Translations under genes and position numbers: made by a program
The notes under the pieces: model-generated
The model's database searches: none
What the model saw: only the letters and a program-made list of their open reading frames with translations
What the model was told of the DNA's origin: nothing
NCBI GenBank assembly: GCA_002396205.1
Contig: DGXB01000097.1
Location: 1-38,606, forward strand
Source of the DNA: Bacteroidales bacterium UBA4243
Lineage (GTDB): Bacteria; Bacteroidota; Bacteroidia; Bacteroidales; F082
DNA: 38,606 nt
Direction of reading: 5' to 3'
In this document: positions 23,773 to 30,444 of the stretch, piece by piece
Position numbering within the stretch: the stretch's first letter is position 1
Layout of the letters: the number at the start of each line of letters is the position of its first letter

Positions 23773-23805
23773 GGCTGGCGGCATTCGTGCCGCTGGCCTT
23801 TTTTT
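23773..23805 (+). terminator. UUCG-loop rho-independent terminator
   Basis: GGCTGGCGGCA and TGCCGCTGGCC pair over 11 bp with two G-T wobbles around a TTCG tetraloop and are followed directly by seven T. It ends the transcript of the T9SS gene and the small exported protein. The MATE promoter starts 3 nt later. Confidence 0.92.
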
Positions 23806-23807
23806 CG

Positions 23808-23815
23808 TATTTTTG
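23808..23815 (+). promoter_or_regulatory. -7 box for the MATE gene
   Basis: TATTTTTG followed by CAGG, 20 nt before the MATE start at 23836 and directly after the terminator. This decides against the longer frame from 23770. Confidence 0.6.
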
Positions 23816-23835
23816 CAGGCTCAAAAACGAATGGA

Positions 23836-25206
23836 ATGGAATATATCGACAGGACTAAAGAGTTAGAAACCAAGAATATAGGCACTTTATTGTGGGCCTA
23901 CGCGCTTCCCAGCATCATCAGCCACATCATCGCCTCGATCTACAACATCGTCGACCGCGTGTTTCTCGGCCAGTATGTGGGTGCGCTCGCCATCGCGGGC
24001 TTGGCCATCACCATGCCCATCATGAACATCATCCACGCCTTCGGCTCGCTCGTGGGCGCGGGTTCGGCGGCGCGCATGTCGATCATCCTCGGCAAGAAGG
24101 ACTACAAATGGGCCGAGGACATCTTGGGCAACAGCCTTTTGCTGACCTTCTTCTTCGGTTTCCTCTTCGTCACGGGCGGCTACCTCTTCATGGACCGCAT
24201 CTTGGAGGCCTTCGGCGCTTCGGCGGATACCATCGCCTACGCTCGCGAATACATGTACATCGTGCTCCCCGGCATGTTCATGACCACGCTGTCGTTCAAC
24301 CTCACCGGCCTGATGCGTGCCACGGGCTATCCCAAGAAGTCGATGTGGATCATGGCGGGCGGCGCCATCCTCAACATCTTCCTCGACGCGCTGTTCATCT
24401 ACGTCCTCGACTGGGGCATTGCTGGCGCGGCCTGGGCCACCACCATCTCGATGTCGTGTACGGGCGTGTTGTCCGTGTGGCACTTCCTGCAAAAGTCGTC
24501 GTTCATCCGTTTCCGTCGTCATGCGTGGAAGCCTAAACTTTACATTTTCAAGAACATCCTGATGATTGGCATGAGTCCCTTCTCGATGAACTTGGCGGCC
24601 TCATTGGTGGTGGCGCTGCTCAACAACCAGCTGCTGCGCTATGGCGGCGACTTGGCCGTGGGCGCCTACGGCTTGGTCAACACCTTCGGCAGCCTCAGCG
24701 TGATGCTCATGGTGGGCCTCTGCCAAGGCATGCAACCCATTGCGGGCTACAACTACGGTGCAGGCCATCCGCTCCGACTGAAGGAGGTCTACACCTTGAC
24801 CATGAAGCTCAACGTGGTTATTGGGTTTGTCGGGGCTTTGTTGGCCTTGGTCCTGCCCCATGCCATGCTGCGCCTCTTCACCAAGGAGGAGGAGCTGATC
24901 CAGATTGGCATTCCGGCCATGCGTTTCATGATGGTGATGTTCCCCTTGGTGGGCTTCACCATCACCAACTCCAACTTCTTCCAGAGCATCGACAAGCCTT
25001 GGATTGCCATCGTCACCAGCCTCTCGCGGCAGGTGCTTTTCCTCACGCCGTTGATCTATGTCGTCCCGCCTTTGTTCGTCGATGCCGGTGCCGCCGGACT
25101 GACGGGCGTGTGGGCTTCGATGACCATCTCCGACTTCCTCGGTGCCGTGTTGGCCTTCGTCTTGATGCTCTCGCAACGCCACGTCTTCAAACCCACCGAA
25201 AGCTAA
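23836..25206 (+). CDS. MATE family multidrug or metabolite exporter
   Basis: The 456-residue inner-membrane protein has about twelve hydrophobic segments in two similar halves. MATE signs are the N-terminal IGTLLWAYALPSIISHIIASIYNIVDRVFLGQYVG, with the conserved Asp of helix 1 and Gly-x-Gly turn, GLMRATGYPKKSMWIM near residue 160, and the start of the second half, MIGMSPFSMNLAASLVVALLNNQL near 240. Later, GMQPIAGYNYGAG near 298 is highly typical. MATE proteins expel cationic compounds using Na+ or H+; the ion and substrate cannot be told here. The frame is open 22 codons further upstream, but that part overlaps the terminator and the promoter, so the ATG at 23836 (MEYIDRTKELE) is the start. 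A small unknown gene follows after 34 nt. Confidence 0.94.
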   Translation: MEYIDRTKELETKNIGTLLWAYALPSIISHIIASIYNIVDRVFLGQYVGALAIAGLAITMPIMNIIHAFGSLVGAGSAARMSIILGKKDYKWAEDILGNSLLLTFFFGFLFVTGGYLFMDRILEAFGASADTIAYAREYMYIVLPGMFMTTLSFNLTGLMRATGYPKKSMWIMAGGAILNIFLDALFIYVLDWGIAGAAWATTISMSCTGVLSVWHFLQKSSFIRFRRHAWKPKLYIFKNILMIGMSPFSMNLAASLVVALLNNQLLRYGGDLAVGAYGLVNTFGSLSVMLMVGLCQGMQPIAGYNYGAGHPLRLKEVYTLTMKLNVVIGFVGALLALVLPHAMLRLFTKEEELIQIGIPAMRFMMVMFPLVGFTITNSNFFQSIDKPWIAIVTSLSRQVLFLTPLIYVVPPLFVDAGAAGLTGVWASMTISDFLGAVLAFVLMLSQRHVFKPTES

Positions 25207-25211
25207 GGTCC

Positions 25212-25226
25212 CTGAGCCTGTCGAAG
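25212..25226 (-). repeat. Dispersed CTTCGACAGGCTCAG repeat, intergenic copy
   Basis: The minus strand reads CTTCGACAGGCTCAG, identical over 15 nt to plus-strand 29796-29810 inside the flavodoxin-lipoprotein gene. It lies between the MATE gene and the small gene at 25241. Confidence 0.75.
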
Positions 25227-25240
25227 GGCCGACCTGAACC

Positions 25241-25540
25241 ATGGAAACAACCAACGCCAAAACGACTCCCGCCAACACCCACATCACCGACTCGGTGACG
25301 GTGAAAAGCAAGGCCGACATGCGCCGGTTCTTGGAGCAGGTGCGCGAGTCGGTGCCGCCCGACATGGCTGTTTGCCGTCGCGACATGGAGTCGATGGTGA
25401 GGGAATGGCGGGCGCACAATTTCTTCTACCATTTTCGCGTCTTCCGCAGCCGCACCAAGGACGTCGACCTCGAATTGAAGCAGACTTGGTGGCGCGAGCT
25501 CTTTTGTCGTGTGGTCAGTTTCTTTTATTTTTGGGATTGA
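25241..25540 (+). CDS. Small hypothetical protein
   Basis: I do not recognise this 99-residue product. It has no signal peptide. The N-terminal 25 residues are Thr/Asn-rich and probably disordered, the centre is charged and likely helical (SKADMRRFLEQVRESVPPDMAVCRRDMESMVREWRAH), and the end is rich in Trp and Phe (WWRELFCRVVSFFYFWD), possibly contacting the membrane. Codon use with many G- or C-ending codons matches neighbouring genes, which supports it being real. It lies 34 nt after the MATE gene with no -7 box between, so it is probably co-transcribed. The gap contains the dispersed repeat at 25212-25226. Confidence 0.68.
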   Translation: METTNAKTTPANTHITDSVTVKSKADMRRFLEQVRESVPPDMAVCRRDMESMVREWRAHNFFYHFRVFRSRTKDVDLELKQTWWRELFCRVVSFFYFWD

Positions 25541-25542
25541 TT

Positions 25543-25629
25543 TTATACCAAAAATCTAATGGCGGAGTCGAAATCGACGATTTTGGTTTGGTTATAGTTT
25601 TTCAGGTCCAATACGAAAATGACTTTCAT
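25543..25629 (-). pseudogene. Short 28-codon frame overlapping the antitoxin-like gene
   Basis: On the minus strand an ATG at 25627-25629 overlaps the stop of the antitoxin-like gene as ATGA, the arrangement usual for antitoxin-toxin pairs. It encodes MKVIFVLDLKNYNQTKIVDF and eight further residues, then stops. The length is far too short for a toxin. It may be the truncated start of one, or may mean nothing; no frame continues it downstream, where the plus-strand gene at 25241-25540 ends. Confidence 0.3.
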
Positions 25630-25868
25630 ACGGAGTATCTTACTGCGTCAATTTCTTGTTGGATCTCTTCGTCGGTCAATATTGCATTGGCTGGAGCATT
25701 TTGTAGGATTTCGTCAATGAGGAAATCGGCATCGCTTTTGTCTTTCACAGCTTCTTGTACAATAGAACTACTTAGCCTTGCAATCAAGGCCAGCTTCACT
25801 TCGTAGCTCACATTTTTGATGAGATTCCAATAATTGTTGGTTTCCCTTTCTAATACAACAGTAGTCAT
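25626..25868 (-). CDS. Small antitoxin-like protein
   Basis: The 80-residue product begins MTTVVLERETNNYWNLIKNVSYEVKLALIARLSSSIV and ends ILTDEEIQQEIDAVRYSV. The size, the helical N-terminus and the acidic TDEEIQxEIxAVR ending resemble small antitoxins of the kind placed ahead of RelE- or PIN-type toxins in Bacteroidota; I know this only as a pattern and cannot name the family. No full toxin gene follows: the overlapping frame at 25543-25629 has 28 codons. If it is an antitoxin it is now solitary. A -7 box lies 19 nt upstream. Codon use is more AT-rich than in nearby genes, consistent with horizontal arrival. Confidence 0.65.
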   Translation of the reverse strand: MTTVVLERETNNYWNLIKNVSYEVKLALIARLSSSIVQEAVKDKSDADFLIDEILQNAPANAILTDEEIQQEIDAVRYSV

Positions 25869-25887
25869 TACCTTATAATTATGACTG

Positions 25888-25895
25888 CAAAAATA
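25888..25895 (-). promoter_or_regulatory. -7 box for the antitoxin-like gene
   Basis: The minus strand reads TATTTTTG followed by CAG, 19 nt before the start codon. It is divergent from the -7 box at 25939-25946. Confidence 0.5.
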
Positions 25896-25938
25896 AGCAA
25901 AGTTTTCGATTTTGCCATTGGAGTATGGAAGAAATGAC

Positions 25939-25946
25939 TATTTTTG
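25939..25946 (+). promoter_or_regulatory. -7 box for the secreted protein at 25972
   Basis: TATTTTTG followed by CATC, 25 nt before the start. TTTG at 25911-25914 is 24 nt upstream, slightly too far for an ideal -33. Confidence 0.5.
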
Positions 25947-25971
25947 CATCACTTAAACAAAACAGTGAACT

Positions 25972-26655
25972 ATGAGCAAGAAGTCTTTTACCCTTACAAT
26001 GGCTTTTGTCCTATCCTTGTCAGTGGGCATTTCGTCGGCCTACGCCCAATTGGGCGGTATCGGCAAGGCCATCAGGTCGGGTGTCGGCAACGCCACCTCG
26101 AAAGCCTTTTCCGACAAGGTGAGCATCGAGAAAATCCCTGCCACGCTTGAGGAATTCCAAACCCTACAGACCGAGTTGGGCACCACGCCCGAAGGCTGCG
26201 TCATGCTGCAATTGGTGGCCATGGAAATGTATCGTCGCGACAAAGCCGTGGGCCTCGAATGCCTGAAACTGAACAACACGACCACCAACCTTGGCGACGT
26301 GACGCGCCGGCTGAACGAGCTTTTCAACACGAGCGACGAATATTACGCCCGCCCGCATTTGGTCTCCACCTATTTCAAAGGCGCTAAGCCTTCCAATGGC
26401 TTCAATCCTGAAAAACCCTATACCATCCAGGTGCGCAAAGACCCCACCCGTGGCGACGAACGCTCGCAGCTGCTGAAAGGCATCGTCAAGCACCTCCAAG
26501 TGTATAGCGACGGCTACGACACGCCGTGGCGCGGCGTCGACGTGGTGCAGCAGAAGGGCGACACGTACTATCGCGTCAGCAACTGCCCCGCACTCTACAC
26601 CCAATGCAAGGAAGTCGACTTCGACGCCACCGAGGATTGGAAAGAGCTGGAATAA
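25972..26655 (+). CDS. Secreted protein of unknown function
   Basis: The 227-residue protein has a signal peptide (MSKKSFTLTMAFVLSLSVGISSAYA, then QL). The mature part starts with a Gly-rich stretch (GGIGKAIRSGVGN), then a helical region (KIPATLEEFQTLQTELGTTPEGCVMLQLVAMEMYRRDKAVGLECLKL), and a beta-rich half with PYTIQVRKDPTRG and GDTYYRVSNCPALYTQCKEVDF. Two cysteines near the end (SNCPALYTQC) could form a disulfide in the periplasm. I do not recognise the family by name. The phrase GVDVVQQKGDTYYRV resembles proteins that report on ligand binding, but no function can be given. A REP-like repeat and then the S46 peptidase gene follow on the same strand, with no -7 box between, so the two may be co-transcribed. 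Confidence 0.82.
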   Translation: MSKKSFTLTMAFVLSLSVGISSAYAQLGGIGKAIRSGVGNATSKAFSDKVSIEKIPATLEEFQTLQTELGTTPEGCVMLQLVAMEMYRRDKAVGLECLKLNNTTTNLGDVTRRLNELFNTSDEYYARPHLVSTYFKGAKPSNGFNPEKPYTIQVRKDPTRGDERSQLLKGIVKHLQVYSDGYDTPWRGVDVVQQKGDTYYRVSNCPALYTQCKEVDFDATEDWKELE

Positions 26656-26674
26656 TCCAAACCGTTGCCCCCCA

Positions 26675-26721
26675 GTCCCGTAGGGACGACATACCAGTAA
26701 GCAGGCGACGTGAGTCCCTGC
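26675..26721 (-). repeat. REP-like double hairpin, solitary copy E
   Basis: This 47-nt copy has the same layout and orientation as D1-D3: GTCCC-GTA-GGGAC, a 13-nt linker, then GCAGG/CCTGC. It lies about 19 kb from the transposase, 33 nt before the S46 start codon. The linker reads TTACTGGTATGTC on the minus strand, identical to copy B. Confidence 0.92.
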
Positions 26722-26754
26722 TTCCAACCCCAACGAAATCAAACAATAACACAA

Positions 26755-28893
26755 ATGAAATACCTACACTACATCATCACCTTAGCCTTAGCACTCACTG
26801 TCGGCATCGCCAAGGCTGGCGAAGGCATGTGGATTCCCATGTTGCTGCAATACAACGAGAAAGAGATGCAGGAGATGGGCATGCGCATCACTGCCGACGA
26901 CATTTACAGTATTAATCACAGTAGCCTGAAAGACGCCATCGTGCTCTTTGGCGGCGGCTGCACTGGCGAACTCGTCAGCGACCAAGGCCTGCTGCTCACC
27001 AACCACCATTGCGGCTACGACTACATCCAAAAACACAGCTCGGTGGAGCACGACTACCTCACCAACGGCTTCTGGGCCATGAATAGGGGAGAGGAGCTGC
27101 CTTGCCCCGGCCTCAGCGTCATCTTTCTTCGCGAGATGCGCGACGTGACCGCGCAAGTGCTCGAAGGCATCAGTATCGACATGCCTGAGGACGAACGCCA
27201 GGCCAAGATTGACGAGAACATGAAGAAAATCATCGCAGAGTTGGAAAAAGAGACCACTTACAAGGTCAGCATCAAGCCGTATTTCCTTGGAAACGAATAT
27301 TATGTGCTGTTCAACGAGACCTACACCGACGTGCGCCTCGTGGGCTGCCCGCCGAGCAACATCGGCAAGTTTGGCGGTGACACCGACAACTGGGTGTGGC
27401 CTCGCCACACGGGCGACTTCAGCGTCTTCCGCGTCTATGCCGACAAGGACGGCCATCCGGCGGCCTATCATAAGGACAACGTGCCTTACAAACCCGCCAA
27501 GCACTTGGAAATCTCGCTGAAGGGTGCCGAGGAGGGCGATTTCGCCTTCGTGTTTGGCTATCCCGCCCGCACCAACGAATACCTGCCCGCCGTGGCCGTC
27601 GACCAAGAGGCCAACGTCATCGATCCCGTTATGGTGGACCTGCGCGGGAAGGTTTTGGACATCTACAATAGGTATCAGGAGCAAGACCCCAAGGTGCGCA
27701 TCCAATACGCCTCAAAGCATGCCGGCATCGGCAACGGCTGGAAGAAATGGATGGGCGTTACCGAAGGCATCAACCATTTCCACGGCGTGGAGAAAAAACA
27801 GGCCTACGAGAAGGGCTTTTACAACTGGGCCATGCAGTCGCGCAGCCGTTATATGTACGTCAACCTGCTGAGGGATTTCGAGAGAAACTACCAGGAACTT
27901 AAGCCTTACCAATTGGCCTACACCTATGTGGCCGAGGCCGGTCTGCGCATCGAGCTTGTCAGCTTCGCGAGCCGTTTTGCCCGTCTTGCCGAAGTCGACA
28001 AAGACACACCACAGGACAAGGTGGACCAGATGGTGGCCAACTTGAAGACCTCGGTGGCCAGCTTCTTCAAGGACTATTACGAACCCATCGACCGCGACGT
28101 GGCCAAGATGCTTTTAGGCGAATACCTGAAGGCCCAGCCCGCCGACTTCCGTCCCGCCTTCCTTAACGACATCAAGGACGTTGACGAATACGTCGAAAAG
28201 CTCTTCGACAAGACGATGTTCACCGACGAAGCCAAAGTGACGGCCTTGCTTGACAATTTCAAGGCCAAAGATGCCAAGAAATTGGCCAACGACCCCGCCA
28301 TGAAGGTCTACCAAAGCCTCATCGGGTTCTATCGCGACGAGGTGTATGACCACATTTCATCTATTAATAAGGACAACGACCGTCTGCGCCGCATCTATAT
28401 GAAAGGCCAGATGGAGATGCAGCCCGACAAACGCCTCTTCCCCGACGCCAACTTCACGCTGCGCGTCACCTACGGCAAGGTGGAAGGTTTCAAGCCTCAA
28501 GACGGCAAGACGTTCCGCCACTTCACCACGCTCGAAGGCATCATGGAGAAAGAAAATCCCGACATCTACGACTATGTGGTGGAACCGCGCCTGAAGGAAT
28601 TGTATAATAAAAAGGACTATGGCCGCTATGCCGACAAGGACGGCTCGATGCACGTGGCTTTCACCGCCAGTGTGCACACCACGGGCGGCAACTCAGGCAG
28701 TCCGATCTTGAACGCCGACGGTCAGCTGCTCGGCCTCAACTTCGACCGTTGCTGGGAAGGCACGATGAGCGACCTCATCTACGACCCCGACATCTGCCGC
28801 AACATTTCGGTCGACATCCGCTATGTGCTCTTCATCATCGACAAGTTTGCCGGCGCCAGCCACTTGATTGAGGAGATGACCATTGTGGAATAG
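26755..28893 (+). CDS. S46 family dipeptidyl-peptidase (DPP7/DPP11-like)
   Basis: The 712-residue exported serine protease cuts dipeptides from the N-terminus of peptides in the periplasm. The start at 26755 gives a signal peptide (MKYLHYIITLALALTVGIAKA) and a mature start GEGMWIP, typical of S46. The triad is visible: H85 in LTNHHCGYD, D221 in HTGDFSVFR, and the serine of GGNSGSP at about residue 647. Length equals that of P. gingivalis DPP7. The S1-subsite position, known to be Gly in DPP7 and Arg in DPP11, falls by spacing from the catalytic serine in WEGTMSDL, on or next to Ser 672; no Arg is present there, so a preference for uncharged rather than acidic residues is more likely (inference). 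The REP copy E lies in its leader. Confidence 0.94.
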   Translation: MKYLHYIITLALALTVGIAKAGEGMWIPMLLQYNEKEMQEMGMRITADDIYSINHSSLKDAIVLFGGGCTGELVSDQGLLLTNHHCGYDYIQKHSSVEHDYLTNGFWAMNRGEELPCPGLSVIFLREMRDVTAQVLEGISIDMPEDERQAKIDENMKKIIAELEKETTYKVSIKPYFLGNEYYVLFNETYTDVRLVGCPPSNIGKFGGDTDNWVWPRHTGDFSVFRVYADKDGHPAAYHKDNVPYKPAKHLEISLKGAEEGDFAFVFGYPARTNEYLPAVAVDQEANVIDPVMVDLRGKVLDIYNRYQEQDPKVRIQYASKHAGIGNGWKKWMGVTEGINHFHGVEKKQAYEKGFYNWAMQSRSRYMYVNLLRDFERNYQELKPYQLAYTYVAEAGLRIELVSFASRFARLAEVDKDTPQDKVDQMVANLKTSVASFFKDYYEPIDRDVAKMLLGEYLKAQPADFRPAFLNDIKDVDEYVEKLFDKTMFTDEAKVTALLDNFKAKDAKKLANDPAMKVYQSLIGFYRDEVYDHISSINKDNDRLRRIYMKGQMEMQPDKRLFPDANFTLRVTYGKVEGFKPQDGKTFRHFTTLEGIMEKENPDIYDYVVEPRLKELYNKKDYGRYADKDGSMHVAFTASVHTTGGNSGSPILNADGQLLGLNFDRCWEGTMSDLIYDPDICRNISVDIRYVLFIIDKFAGASHLIEEMTIVE

Positions 28894-28917
28894 GAACACG
28901 CGGGGATATTACACGCA

Positions 28918-28992
28918 GAATCCGCAGAACTATGGGAAGCGCGAAGCGACGCAAACGTAGCGTCCGATAGGCTTCACAAGATTCTGCGGATT
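28918..28992. repeat. Imperfect inverted repeat after the S46 gene
   Basis: AATCCGCAGAA at 28919-28929 and TTCTGCGGATT at 28982-28992 are exact inverted partners of 11 nt, separated by about 50 nt with GAAGCGACGCAAACGTAGCG. The gap between the S46 gene and the convergent DUF937 gene holds nothing else I can name. It could be a small mobile repeat or a joint terminator. Confidence 0.55.
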
Positions 28993-29035
28993 AACTACGT
29001 TGAATCTTCGATTTCAGCGTGAGAAAGAAAAACTA

Positions 29036-29599
29036 TTACTTCCCGAAGAGGCTTCCCAATCCACCCAGGATGTCGGGTTTGCCGTCGCCGTCCTTGTCCT
29101 TCATGGCTGCGCCAAGGATGCTGCCGAGGCCACTGCCTTGTTGCGAGCCTCCGAGGAGACCACCGAGCAGGTTGCCTATTCCAGCCGCGCCCGAGTTGCC
29201 GTTTTGCTTGCCAAGGATGGCCAGCAGGCTCGGGGCGATGGAAGCCAAGATGTTGCTCACCGAGTTGGAGGCCACGCCCGTCGACTTGGAAATGCCGCCC
29301 AACACGTTGCTGAGGTTGCCGCCGAAGATGTGGCTCAAGATCTTGTTGCCGTCCGTAAGGTCGGTGGCTTTCAGGTTGTTGAGGATGTTGCCCGCGTTGC
29401 CGGCATGTTGGCCAAGGGCTTGTGCTAATGAGGCTGCACCAGCTTCGGAAGAAGCGTTTTTCTGCATCGCGCCAAGGAGCGACGGCAAGGCGGCGGTGAT
29501 GACCGAAGACACTTGCTTCGAGTCGAGGTTGAGGTTTTGTGCGACGGCGCTGGCGGCATCGTTGCCGGTAAGTGCGCCTAAGATGTTGCTTAAATCCAT
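29036..29599 (-). CDS. DUF937/YidB-like protein with a calcium-loop-like C-terminus
   Basis: The 187-residue product is rich in Ala, Gly, Leu and Ser and lacks a signal peptide. It begins MDLSNILGALTG and consists of short helical units (LNLDSKQVSSVITAALPSLLGAMQKNAS; ILSHIFGGNLSNVLGGISKSTG; NILASIAPSLLAILGKQ), as in the DUF937 family of Bacteroidota, whose role is unknown. The C-terminus has AMKDKDGDGKPDILGGLGSLFG; DKDGDGKPD has the spacing of an EF-hand/dockerin-type calcium loop, with Asp at positions 1, 3, 5 and 9. The gene ends near the repeat at 28918-28992 and is divergent from the flavodoxin-lipoprotein gene, with a -7 box on each strand in the 108-nt gap. Confidence 0.85.
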   Translation of the reverse strand: MDLSNILGALTGNDAASAVAQNLNLDSKQVSSVITAALPSLLGAMQKNASSEAGAASLAQALGQHAGNAGNILNNLKATDLTDGNKILSHIFGGNLSNVLGGISKSTGVASNSVSNILASIAPSLLAILGKQNGNSGAAGIGNLLGGLLGGSQQGSGLGSILGAAMKDKDGDGKPDILGGLGSLFGK

Positions 29600-29654
29600 A
29601 TTAGATGATGTTTAATAGTTGGTTGTTTAAATCGTTTAATTGAGGATTGAACGG

Positions 29655-29662
29655 CAAAAATA
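29655..29662 (-). promoter_or_regulatory. -7 box for the DUF937 gene
   Basis: The minus strand reads TATTTTTG followed by CCG, 55 nt before the start codon at 29599. It is back to back with the box at 29674-29681. Confidence 0.5.
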
Positions 29663-29673
29663 GAAAAAAATTG

Positions 29674-29681
29674 TAATTTTG
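29674..29681 (+). promoter_or_regulatory. -7 box for the flavodoxin-lipoprotein gene
   Basis: TAATTTTG followed by CAG, 26 nt before the start at 29708. ATTG at 29646-29649 is 24 nt upstream, a poor -33 element. Confidence 0.5.
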
Positions 29682-29707
29682 CAGCCTCATTCAAAAATTA
29701 AAGTTAA

Positions 29708-30334
29708 ATGAAAAAATTTGCATTTATCATGGTGCTGGCCGCCCTCATGGGTTGCGGCAACGCACAAAACAATGAAAACAAAGAACAGAACGGCGCTTCG
29801 ACAGGCTCAGCGACCGAAACAGCGACCGTTGAACAAGAGCAAACCCCAAACAACAACACTATGAAAGCATTAGTGACTTATTTCTCGGCTTCGGGCGTGA
29901 CCCGCAATGCCGCTAATGAATTGGCCGGTATCATCGGCGCCGACCTCTTCGAAATCACCCCTGAGACCCTCTACACCGAGGCCGACCTTGACTGGCAAAA
30001 CAAGCAGTCTCGCTCGAGCGTGGAGATGGCCGACAAGACTTCGCGCCCTGCCCTGAAGGACGGTGGCAAGGTCGATCTCGCCAACTACGACGTGGTCTAC
30101 GTGGGCTTCCCCATCTGGTGGTACACCGCCCCGACCATCATCAATACCTTCATCGAGGCTAACGACTTCACGGGCAAGACCATCGTGCCCTTCGCCACCT
30201 CCGGCGGCAGCAACATCAAGAAGTCGTGTGAAGACCTGCAAGCCGCCTATCCCGACTACAAGTTTGGCGAAGGCCGCCTGCTCAACAGCATCGACAAGGC
30301 CGACATCGAAAAATGGGCCGCTTCAGTGAAATGA
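29708..30334 (+). CDS. Flavodoxin-like lipoprotein
   Basis: The 208-residue product begins with a lipoprotein signal (MKKFAFIMVLAALMGC, acylated C16) and a low-complexity linker of about 35 residues, then a flavodoxin-type domain from residue 52. The FMN phosphate loop is YFSASGVTRNAA near residues 58-69, followed by VGFPIWWYTAPTIINTFIE near 135-153 and PFATSGGSNIKKSCEDL near 164-180, all typical of the Bacteroidota flavodoxin-4 group. Such flavodoxins are normally cytoplasmic; the signal would place this one at the inner or outer membrane, facing the periplasm. The linker contains GASTGSATETA, encoded by the dispersed repeat at 29796-29810. An internal ATG at 29861 (MKALVTYFSASG) could also give a cytoplasmic form, though no -7 box precedes it. 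Confidence 0.88.
   Translation: MKKFAFIMVLAALMGCGNAQNNENKEQNGASTGSATETATVEQEQTPNNNTMKALVTYFSASGVTRNAANELAGIIGADLFEITPETLYTEADLDWQNKQSRSSVEMADKTSRPALKDGGKVDLANYDVVYVGFPIWWYTAPTIINTFIEANDFTGKTIVPFATSGGSNIKKSCEDLQAAYPDYKFGEGRLLNSIDKADIEKWAASVK
29796..29810 (+). repeat. Dispersed CTTCGACAGGCTCAG repeat inside a coding linker
   Basis: The exact 15-nt reverse complement lies at 25212-25226 between genes. Here it is translated in frame as part of ASTGSATE in the linker between the lipobox and the flavodoxin domain. Confidence 0.78.
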
Positions 30335-30354
30335 TTTATTAATCGATTAAATTT

Positions 30355-30439
30355 GTAGGGCTGTCGTATCACGGCAGCCGCTGTCCAGTGCATTCGAGCC
30401 AAATGCAAGCCAGCGGCTGCCACGATGTGACAGCCCTAC
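30355..30439. repeat. Long imperfect inverted repeat between convergent genes
   Basis: Arms of 29 nt at 30355-30383 and 30411-30439 begin GTAGGGCTGTC and end GACAGCCCTAC; 25 of 29 positions pair exactly and two more as G-T wobbles. The 27-nt loop holds a second small inverted pair (TGCATT...AATGCA). GGTTTTTATT follows on the plus strand. It lies between the flavodoxin-lipoprotein and DUF4249 genes and could end both transcripts, or be a miniature mobile element. Confidence 0.85.
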
Positions 30440-30444
30440 GGTTT

